Assembly: GCA_002368355.1 (NCBI GenBank)
Contig: AP018281.1
Span: 3,286,001 to 3,350,000 of the forward strand
DNA: 64,000 bases
From: Chondrocystis sp. NIES-4102
Lineage (GTDB): Bacteria; Cyanobacteriota; Cyanobacteriia; Cyanobacteriales; Xenococcaceae
Direction of reading: 5' to 3'
Part shown: piece by piece, positions 57,000-64,000 of the stretch
Numbering within the stretch: the stretch's first letter is position 1
How the letters are laid out: each line of letters starts with the position of its first letter
Program-made: the position numbers and the translations under genes
The notes under the pieces: generated by a model
Seen by the model: only the letters and a program-made list of their open reading frames with translations
What the model was told of the DNA's origin: nothing
The model's database searches: none

Positions 57000-59087
57000 T
57001 CAAGCCAAAGGCAAACAAATTCGGATAGTTGTACCTTTGCCTTCCCCCGCACTTTCAAGAGAGATAGTACCCTGCATCAACTCCACAAGATTACGAGAAA
57101 TAGCCAAACCCAAGCCAGTACCACCAAACTTTCTAGTAGTAGAACCATCTACCATCACAAAAGGATTAAATAACTTACTTTGCTGATCCTTGTCGATGCC
57201 AATGCCTGTATCTTCAACGGTAATTACAACTTCTTGTTGATAGTTATGGCGATTAGGATTAGCAGAAGCAATATAATTATCAATTTCTAACCAATGCTGT
57301 TGCTTAGGATCTAAATCTTGTAATTTTTCATTATGTTTATGAGCAAGCTGATAATTATCTGAATCACTATTTTCATTAGCTAATAGATATTCACCATCAT
57401 TCGACTCATAATTTATTATTTTCAGGTGCTTATTATTTAATTTAGTAGTGATAGTAATTTTAATACTTCCATAGTCAGTAAATTTAACAGCATTACTTAC
57501 CAAATTAATTAATACTTGTTTTAATTTTGCAGCATCAGCAATAACATAAAGATTTTCCTGGACATCAGGGATGATCAAATCTAAATTTTTACGTTGGATA
57601 GCAACCAAATGCAAATCAACTACTTCATCAATAACTTTATATAAATCAACTTGTTCTAAGTTTACTGAAAGCTTACCTGCCTCTATTTTAGAAATATCCA
57701 AAACATCATTAATAATTCCCAAAAGATGAATTGCTGCATCATCCGCCTGTTTTAAAAATTCTTGCTCTTCCTCCTTACTATCACAATACCCATCCTGCAC
57801 AATACGAATACAATTAATAATCCCATTGAGGGGTGTTCTCAATTCATGGGAAGTAGTTGCCAAAAACTCGCTTTTGAGTTGATTAGCAGTTTGTGCAGCT
57901 TTCCAGGCTGAAACAATTTCGTCTCCCCAAGTTCTTAATCTGCTTACCATTTCATTAAGAGCGGTAGAAAGCTGATTAAATTCACGAATTTGAAAGTTTT
58001 CAGGTAAACGTATCTCATCTCGATTAGATTGTAGGTGTTCTTCTCTCAGAGAATAATCTCGAATTCGTTCTAAAGGACGAGCCAATTCACGCGAAACATA
58101 AAGAGTAGCAACAGAGCAAGCAGCAATCAAGCCTAAAGTCATAGCTACCAAGGCTCTACGGATATCCTTAAGAGGTACTAAAGCAGCATCAATAGGGCTA
58201 ACAGCGAGGATAATCCATTTTTCTTTTTCAGAAGGATTAAGAGAATTAGTTACAGGTGAGGGAATAGAACTATATCCTGCTAATAATTCAATTCCGTCTG
58301 TTTCCAAATAAAACAAATGCAAAAAATCAGGTTGATCTGAGATAGCATTAGCCAAAAGAGCAGATAATCTTTGTGCATCAGGCATTTGCTTAATATTACG
58401 TCCCACACGCTGCACAAACGGATGAGCCAAAATCGTACCGTCTTGATTAATAACGACGGGATAACCCTCTAAAGAGCCTGGTTCAATAATTTCTTGTGCC
58501 AAGATAGCGGATTTAACACTAAGAGCATAACGTAAATTACCATTGCGATCGTAAATCGGGGCGGTTAACCAAAGCTTAAGTTGTCTTCCTAAAGGGTTTT
58601 CATTAGCTTCTTGATTGTCTAAAGTTAAAGAGGTTGATGGCAATAATAATTTGACATTAATTTCTGAAGTTGAAGTTAAGATACGTTGCTTCTTTTTACG
58701 CCAAGTAGTGTTACTAAGATCAATAGACTCTTTACAAGTAGTAGTAATGATTTTATTAAAATTAAGATCGCTAACTTGAATACATAAAATGTTTTTTGGT
58801 AATACTTCCTGTAATTGAGCAATCAATAATTTTGATTCTAAAACATCAGATGAAGGCATTACAGCATCACTTGCACTGGCTAAACTACTTTGTAACGCTT
58901 CAATTGATTGTTTGATACTTTCTCCTTTCCTAACAGCACTTTCGGTTAAATTTTGCCTAGCGGTTTCTAAGAAAGCCGATCTAGCTTTTCTATAAGTTAC
59001 ATAAACCCCTAATAACAAAACTGGAACACTTACCAAAAGAATACGGGAAAGTAGTATACGACGAAAGGAGGATTGACCAAATGTCAT
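57000..59087 (-). CDS. Membrane sensor histidine kinase with Cache-like extracellular domain
   Basis: 695 residues. TM1 is near 10-28, followed by an extracellular Cache-type ligand domain (about 40-300), TM2 near 308-330, HAMP, HisKA with His414 (TTSHELRTPLNGI) and an ATPase domain (N box LINLVSNAVKF, DTGIGI, GTGLGLAIS). Between the N box and DTGIG lies an insertion of about 60 polar residues rich in Asn, Asp and His, larger than usual. There is no receiver domain and no partner regulator next to it. The signal is unknown. Confidence 0.85.
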   Translation of the reverse strand: MTFGQSSFRRILLSRILLVSVPVLLLGVYVTYRKARSAFLETARQNLTESAVRKGESIKQSIEALQSSLASASDAVMPSSDVLESKLLIAQLQEVLPKNILCIQVSDLNFNKIITTTCKESIDLSNTTWRKKKQRILTSTSEINVKLLLPSTSLTLDNQEANENPLGRQLKLWLTAPIYDRNGNLRYALSVKSAILAQEIIEPGSLEGYPVVINQDGTILAHPFVQRVGRNIKQMPDAQRLSALLANAISDQPDFLHLFYLETDGIELLAGYSSIPSPVTNSLNPSEKEKWIILAVSPIDAALVPLKDIRRALVAMTLGLIAACSVATLYVSRELARPLERIRDYSLREEHLQSNRDEIRLPENFQIREFNQLSTALNEMVSRLRTWGDEIVSAWKAAQTANQLKSEFLATTSHELRTPLNGIINCIRIVQDGYCDSKEEEQEFLKQADDAAIHLLGIINDVLDISKIEAGKLSVNLEQVDLYKVIDEVVDLHLVAIQRKNLDLIIPDVQENLYVIADAAKLKQVLINLVSNAVKFTDYGSIKITITTKLNNKHLKIINYESNDGEYLLANENSDSDNYQLAHKHNEKLQDLDPKQQHWLEIDNYIASANPNRHNYQQEVVITVEDTGIGIDKDQQSKLFNPFVMVDGSTTRKFGGTGLGLAISRNLVELMQGTISLESAGEGKGTTIRICLPLA

Positions 59088-59195
59088 AAGAAAAGAGCGA
59101 GGATCATGCTTAATTTAAATCTCTGTTGTTGTATTTTTAATGATATCTATTCAAACAATAATTACTATTTCCTAGAGTTTCAATCATAATCTCTC

Positions 59196-59909
59196 TTGAT
59201 GAATAATCGACCACAGACAACAGCTATTTTAGCAATGACTGCCGACGGTAAGATCGCTGATTATATGCGATCGCCTGCCCGTTTTGGTTCTATTAATGAC
59301 AAGTTACATTTGGAAACACAGGTTTCTTTAGTAGATGCTGTACTTTTTGGTGCAGATACTTTACGTGCTTATCAAACAACCATGTCTGTATCTAATCCTC
59401 AATTATTACAAGCAAGAGCAACACGCCTGGGTATATCTTCCACTGCACAATTACAACCTGTTCAAATTGTTGTCTCGGCTTCTGGTAATTTAGATTCTCA
59501 GTGGCGTTTTTTTCGGCAACCAATCCCCCGTTGGTTATTAACTGTACCTGCTGTTGCTCCCTTATGGTGCGATAGAGAGGAATTTGAACGTATTTTAACA
59601 ATTCAAGGGACAAAAAATAATCCCTCCCTTACTGATTGGGTATATACTTTTGAGCAATTAAAACAATTAGGTTTAAATAAACTTGCTATCCTAGGAGGTG
59701 GCGAGTTGGTAGCATCTCTTTTAGAGCAAGATTTGATTGATTATTTTTGGTTAACTATTTGTCCCGTGATTTTTGGTGGCAAAACTTCTCCAACTCCTGT
59801 CGGTGGGATGGGATTATTACAATCTCAAAGCCAAAAACTACAATTACTAGAAGTTAAACAGTTAGAACAGGAACTTTTTTTACATTATCAAATTCTCAAA
59901 AATAATTAG
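59196..59909 (+). CDS. RibD C-terminal-type reductase (dihydrofolate reductase fold)
   Basis: 237 residues. NADPH-dependent reductase fold, with MTADGKIADYMRSPARFGS at the N-terminus, VDAVLFGADTLRAYQ and LAILGGGELVASLLEQDLID. It is related to the RibD reductase domain for riboflavin synthesis but lacks the deaminase domain. It could serve as a stand-alone pyrimidine reductase or another pterin/flavin-linked reductase. Confidence 0.8.
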   Translation: MMNNRPQTTAILAMTADGKIADYMRSPARFGSINDKLHLETQVSLVDAVLFGADTLRAYQTTMSVSNPQLLQARATRLGISSTAQLQPVQIVVSASGNLDSQWRFFRQPIPRWLLTVPAVAPLWCDREEFERILTIQGTKNNPSLTDWVYTFEQLKQLGLNKLAILGGGELVASLLEQDLIDYFWLTICPVIFGGKTSPTPVGGMGLLQSQSQKLQLLEVKQLEQELFLHYQILKNN

Positions 59910-59965
59910 TAAACTCCGCAACAATCCATAGTAATAATAACCAATAAGCAACTAGATTACTGATT

Positions 59966-60733
59966 GTGAATATCAACCAATTAACTCAAGAAATTATTCA
60001 AGGTAAAGGTTACATCCTGCTTCCTAATTTAATTAGTTGTCAGGAAGCCACAGCAGCTAGAAATTTGATTTTTGATCTTCAAGCGAAAACCGATAAATCT
60101 CTGGTTAAAGGGGCAAAATCCCGAATATATGGCTTACTTTATCAAGGAGATATTTTTACCAAACTTATAGAAAATGAATTGGTAAATTCAATAATAGAGG
60201 CAGTTTTGGGCGAGGATATCATTTTAGGTGGATTTTCAGCCCATATCTTATATCCAGGTGCGTCAAGAATGGGGATTCATGTAGATTATCCTTATTGGGC
60301 AATGTCTTCTCCTTTTCCCAAATATCCAATCTTAGAAGTTCAAGTAATTTGGATGTTGGAAGATTTTACTGCTGATAATGGTGCGCCTTTATTTGCCCCA
60401 GGGACACAAAATTTAGCTATTCAACCAGATTTAGAAAAGTTTGAGAAGACAGCAGAAAAAATTACAGGTGAGGCGGGGACAGCGATTATCTCCCACGGAC
60501 TATGCTGGCATGATACCTCCGTTAATAATAGCGATCGCCCAAGGGTTTCTCTCCTCGGCAATTATACTCCCCAATATATTCATCCCCTGGAAAATAATTT
60601 ATTTAAATATCAACAGCAAACCTTAGAAAATTCCAGTCCGAGGTTAAAAAAATTACTGCGTAACGCTTGGATGTCTAATCATAATCCTACCTACGGCATG
60701 AAGTTTAAAAACGATTTAATTACTCTAAAGTAG
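59966..60733 (+). CDS. Phytanoyl-CoA dioxygenase (PhyH) family oxygenase
   Basis: 255 residues, a Fe(II)/2-oxoglutarate dioxygenase fold. The iron ligands are likely His105 and Asp107 (GIHVDYP) and a distal His near 182 (WHDTSVNNSDRPR). The following Arg residues would bind 2-oxoglutarate. The substrate is unknown. The start is GTG 59966. The 3' end overlaps the convergent IctB-family gene by 14 bp. Confidence 0.8.
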   Translation: MNINQLTQEIIQGKGYILLPNLISCQEATAARNLIFDLQAKTDKSLVKGAKSRIYGLLYQGDIFTKLIENELVNSIIEAVLGEDIILGGFSAHILYPGASRMGIHVDYPYWAMSSPFPKYPILEVQVIWMLEDFTADNGAPLFAPGTQNLAIQPDLEKFEKTAEKITGEAGTAIISHGLCWHDTSVNNSDRPRVSLLGNYTPQYIHPLENNLFKYQQQTLENSSPRLKKLLRNAWMSNHNPTYGMKFKNDLITLK

Positions 60734-62099
60734 TAGGATGCCTAAAATCGTCATAAAAACTAGCAATAATAGCTAACAATAACCACCAGATAGTATTAAT
60801 TTGGGGACGATACCAAACAGTATCTACAAATCCATGAAAAGCCAAACTAGCGGTAGCAGCGATCGCAGCAATTAGATAAAATCCAGAGATATTTCTTGTT
60901 TGACGTAACTGGATAATTTGTCTGATGCCATGATTAAAAGTAACTGTTAATAACCATAAAAAGCAACCAAAACCAAGATACCCCATTTCTACTATATGTT
61001 CTAAATAAACTGAATAGGCACTCAAAGCAGGATAACGTGAATTCATATAGAGGGGATAAATTTTATTAAAAGCATTATTCCCAGGGCCGATGCCAAGTAA
61101 CGGATAATCCTTAATAATTTTAAAACAGGCTTCCCAAACGTTGATGCGGAAATTATTACTACTATCCTCTCTACCTGCAAAAATACTCAGTAACCTTAAA
61201 CGCAACGGCTCTAAAGTAATAAAGGCAATGAGCAAAATTCCTGCTAAACTCCCAAATACTAAAGGTAATAGCCAAATACGCCAAAAACGGGGTAAATAGT
61301 CTCGCCACCAAAAATAAAACAGCAGCAACATTACACTCATTAATACTGCCATTGCCAACCAAGCACCACGACTATCAGTAAAATATAGACAAGCAGAATT
61401 CATAATTACCATAATTACTGCTAAAATCTTCTGTATCCAGCCACGCCAAACAAAAACCGCAGCAACACTCAAGGCGATCGCAGCGAGTAGATATCCTCCT
61501 AGTAGGTTGGGATTACCTAAATAACTATAAACCCTTGTATCATCTGCCAAAGCCGAAGTAGGATCATTCCAAGTCGCTAACTGCTCAACACCAAAAAACT
61601 CTTGTCTTACCCCATAAGCACTAACTAAGAGTGCGGTTAATAAAAAACTGGTAATTATCCAGTTACACCACCTCGGATAACGCAGTATCTGCGACGCTAA
61701 AGCAAAAATTCCGAGGTAAATAGTTAAAGTTACAAAACCACTGAGGGCTGCTGATTTTACTGGTGAAAAAGCTGTGGCGATCGCTGCTATAGACCAGTAT
61801 ACAAAAACTATAATATGAATAGGAGTAATAGTTACCTTTATTGCTGCACAGATAGTAACCAAAAACCAGTAAGCTGTTACAGCAACCAAAAGTACCCCAA
61901 TCATCGTAGTTGAAACAAATGGTGCGAGTAAAAAAACCAAACTAATTAGACAAGCTCCAATTGCCTCCGACCATTGCAATAACCAACTTCCTTGTCGCCA
62001 GTCAGATAAAGAGCCAACTAAACGATAAAAATAGCTGCCTTGCTGCCACCGATGTAATTGTGGCTTGGAAAGCATAACAGTCGACCAAGCGGATTTCAT
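60720..62099 (-). CDS. ictB: IctB-family (O-antigen ligase-like) membrane protein
   Basis: 459 residues with about ten hydrophobic segments and the O-antigen ligase/Wzy-type loop (ILGIGPGNNAFNKIYPLY). It belongs to the cyanobacterial IctB family, once described as a bicarbonate transporter. That role is doubtful, and a glycan-related polymerase or ligase role is equally possible given the fold. It is preceded by the GAF-domain gene, 63 bp upstream on the same strand. Confidence 0.8.
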   Translation of the reverse strand: MKSAWSTVMLSKPQLHRWQQGSYFYRLVGSLSDWRQGSWLLQWSEAIGACLISLVFLLAPFVSTTMIGVLLVAVTAYWFLVTICAAIKVTITPIHIIVFVYWSIAAIATAFSPVKSAALSGFVTLTIYLGIFALASQILRYPRWCNWIITSFLLTALLVSAYGVRQEFFGVEQLATWNDPTSALADDTRVYSYLGNPNLLGGYLLAAIALSVAAVFVWRGWIQKILAVIMVIMNSACLYFTDSRGAWLAMAVLMSVMLLLFYFWWRDYLPRFWRIWLLPLVFGSLAGILLIAFITLEPLRLRLLSIFAGREDSSNNFRINVWEACFKIIKDYPLLGIGPGNNAFNKIYPLYMNSRYPALSAYSVYLEHIVEMGYLGFGCFLWLLTVTFNHGIRQIIQLRQTRNISGFYLIAAIAATASLAFHGFVDTVWYRPQINTIWWLLLAIIASFYDDFRHPTTLE

Positions 62100-62162
62100 G
62101 GATATGTTTACACAAATACTAAATAAACATTCTTATCCTAAACCACTTGTGAATTATTGCAA

Positions 62163-63776
62163 TTATTCCTCCTCTAGTTTTGCTTTAGGGTATTGAAGTA
62201 CATAACGATAACTAGAATGAGCAGACCCTTGCACTATTACTTGACCTTCATGTAATTCGGTTAGGTGACAGCAAAATAGCAACCCTAAAATATCACGAGG
62301 AATCTTATTATTATTTTTTCTTTGAATCTCCTCTTCATTCATAACCATCATTAAAGATGCAGTAGTCAAAACTTGATGGCTATTTAACGTAATATCACTC
62401 ATGCCCGCTTGAATTTGGTAGTAGCGATCGCCATTTTGGTTCAAACTTAAAGCTTTAGTAACTATTTGGGAAGCAAAATTAGTTTCAACTAAACTTTCTC
62501 CCAACCAAGGGTGAGAAACTCCCACAGCAATATTTAATGCTTTATTGCGTTTAGATACGTGAATCTTAACTTCTCCCCCAGCTTGAGATATCTCTAAGAT
62601 ACTCATTATTAAATAATAAAGTCCTTGACGAACTTTTTCCTTATCTAGAGACCATATGCGGTTTCCAGGCTCAATAGAAAGGCGCAATAACTGCTGATGT
62701 TGCTTGGCACTATCAGTTAAACTATTAATTACCTGCTGACATAGCATTTCAACATCTACAGGTGTAATCCTATTATCACCACTGTGATCATTTAAAACAC
62801 CAAGGTTAACAATTTCATCAACCAGAGTAATTAAATTTTGACCACTATTATGAATAATTTCAAGATATTCTCTTTGCTTAACGGTTAGAGGGCCGTAAAC
62901 TTCTTGATGTAAAACACTCGCCATACCTATAACGGAGGTTAGAGGAGTTTTTAATTCTTGAGTTAATTGTGATAGTAATTTAATTTTTATCGGGTTAGTA
63001 GTTGCAACTAAATTATTTGCACCGTTAAATTCATTAGCTGGATCTAATAAGCCTAATCCATTACTGGCAGCTAGTTCACCTATTGATCCCAGATTCAAAT
63101 TGGGATTATAACTCAAATTACTAGGTTTTTGCCAATCAGGTTGATTTGAATTATTGCTGGTAAGATAATGTTTATTTTTAAGTACGTGATGGCGTTCAAA
63201 CTCCCCCAAACACCAACGAGCTAGCAAAGCTAAATAATCTATATCCCGCTCATTAAACTTTCTCTCTGACCAATCCATGATTTCCAGCGTACCAATACAC
63301 AAACCACTTTCTGTCAGTAGAGGAACTCCTAAATAAGCTCTAATTCCGTAATGTTGAGTTAAAACACTCTGGGCAAAAACAGTGGTAGTTAAAGTATTAT
63401 CTATATTTAATGGTTGTTGACTATCGACAACATAAGTACTAAAAGATTCGGTAAGTGATATTTTTCTCTGGGCAGCCAGTTGATTCATTAAACCAATAGT
63501 AGAAAGCCCTACTGCTGATTTAAACCAAAGTTCATCTTTTACAACTAAACCTAGAATACATATTGGCGCACCAGAAAATATTGAAGCTTTTTGAGTTGCC
63601 TCTTCAAAAACAGGAACAGACTCAGAAACTAACAATCCCAATTTATTTAAAGTTGTCAATCTAATCTGTTCTCTATCTAAAGGAGTGAGATTATCCAAAC
63701 GGCAAAAAAGTTGGTTTTTTGGTTTAGTCATGCTGGTGACTGATAACCCTATATCTAATGCTTCCACTTGTATCAC
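62163..63776 (-). CDS. GAF-domain histidine-kinase homologue lacking catalytic residues (pseudokinase)
   Basis: 537 residues. A GAF domain occupies about residues 40-195 (IFSGAPICILGLVVKDELWF, GIRAYLGVPLL). A HisKA-like helix pair then has SQLTQELKTPLTSVIG, in which Gln273 replaces the phosphoacceptor His. The following ATPase-like domain has no N-box Asn (LYYLIMSILEISQAGG) and no DxGxG or GLGL boxes. It is therefore probably not a kinase but a dimeric signalling scaffold or sensor. The start is GTG 63776, with an ATG at codon 17 as an alternative. It may be co-transcribed with the ictB-family gene. Confidence 0.8.
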   Translation of the reverse strand: MIQVEALDIGLSVTSMTKPKNQLFCRLDNLTPLDREQIRLTTLNKLGLLVSESVPVFEEATQKASIFSGAPICILGLVVKDELWFKSAVGLSTIGLMNQLAAQRKISLTESFSTYVVDSQQPLNIDNTLTTTVFAQSVLTQHYGIRAYLGVPLLTESGLCIGTLEIMDWSERKFNERDIDYLALLARWCLGEFERHHVLKNKHYLTSNNSNQPDWQKPSNLSYNPNLNLGSIGELAASNGLGLLDPANEFNGANNLVATTNPIKIKLLSQLTQELKTPLTSVIGMASVLHQEVYGPLTVKQREYLEIIHNSGQNLITLVDEIVNLGVLNDHSGDNRITPVDVEMLCQQVINSLTDSAKQHQQLLRLSIEPGNRIWSLDKEKVRQGLYYLIMSILEISQAGGEVKIHVSKRNKALNIAVGVSHPWLGESLVETNFASQIVTKALSLNQNGDRYYQIQAGMSDITLNSHQVLTTASLMMVMNEEEIQRKNNNKIPRDILGLLFCCHLTELHEGQVIVQGSAHSSYRYVLQYPKAKLEEE

Positions 63777-64000
63777 TTAATTTTTAATAGTAATTATTGT
63801 CTACGGACACAAACATTCTGTTACTAACACTTAGATTAAAAGATTAGACCAGAATTAAGCTTAAGAGAGCGTAGCTAATTGCAAATTTCTATATAATTTA
63901 GAATTAATCTGGATATAGACTTACTCTGTTTAACAACGCTTTGAAAACTTACTATATTGGCAAATTTAATCATCTTGTTAGATATTGTCAAAGTATAGGT

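Noticed and set aside
1-64000. CRISPR arrays, tRNA or rRNA genes, prophage or complete insertion sequences
   Set aside because: I read all gaps on both strands and saw no spaced repeats, cloverleaf-like sequences or transposase genes. Small RNAs without strong structure could still be missed.

Overview
The window is chromosomal DNA from a low-GC oxygenic cyanobacterium. The evidence is direct: psbA (photosystem II D1), psaK (photosystem I), a b6f-type Rieske protein, an NblS/Hik33-type kinase, an LrtA-type hibernation factor, an IctB-family protein, GuaB3, a cyanobacterial pilB-pilT-pilC set, and many copies of the octamer GCGATCGC (HIP1). TACTACC heptamer repeats are also present. Genus cannot be fixed from the sequence alone.

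Layout. 0-5.4 kb: sugar nucleotidyltransferase (cut by the left edge), scpA, transketolase and a family-4 glycosyltransferase. 5.4-9.7 kb: an AT-rich gap, then a large haemagglutinin-type secreted protein broken by one in-frame TAA, and the remnant of a small secreted peptide. 9.8-18.4 kb: epimerase, pgsA, sugar transferase, a CRP-family regulator, a DUF2232-type membrane protein, cobT, a solute-binding lipoprotein and recQ. 18.4-20.5 kb: an accessory stretch holding decayed VapBC-like and HicBA-like modules and two small orphan proteins. 20.5-38.4 kb: mostly housekeeping genes (lipB, hpf/lrtA, pilB-pilT-pilC, grpE-dnaK-dnaJ-tusA-rsgA, a PIN/TRAM protein, hemW, lipA).

38.7-46.6 kb is the most interesting part. 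It holds dps; a psbA whose product carries all three diagnostic substitutions of the low-oxygen D1' isoform (A80, L158, A286); an ArsR-family regulator with SqrR-like cysteines; a type II sulfide:quinone oxidoreductase; a persulfide dioxygenase; a CxxxxR sulfur-transfer protein; a TauE/SafE exporter; a DUF2892 protein; an alternate Rieske protein; and a split YeeE/YedE transporter. A near-palindrome with core ACYATWTRGT lies at five intergenic positions, over or next to the promoters of psbA, arsR, sqr, the dioxygenase gene and the DUF2892-Rieske operon. I read this as one regulon, in which a sulfide or persulfide signal (or a low-oxygen signal) derepresses sulfide oxidation into the quinone pool together with a special D1 and Rieske protein. 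The motif and gene content are seen directly; the regulation is inferred.

46.7-64 kb: guaB3, psaK, trpF, purD-nblS, fmt, leuD, a sensor kinase, a RibD-like reductase, a PhyH-type dioxygenase, an IctB/O-antigen-ligase family protein and a GAF-domain histidine-kinase relative that has lost its phosphoacceptor histidine and ATP-binding boxes.
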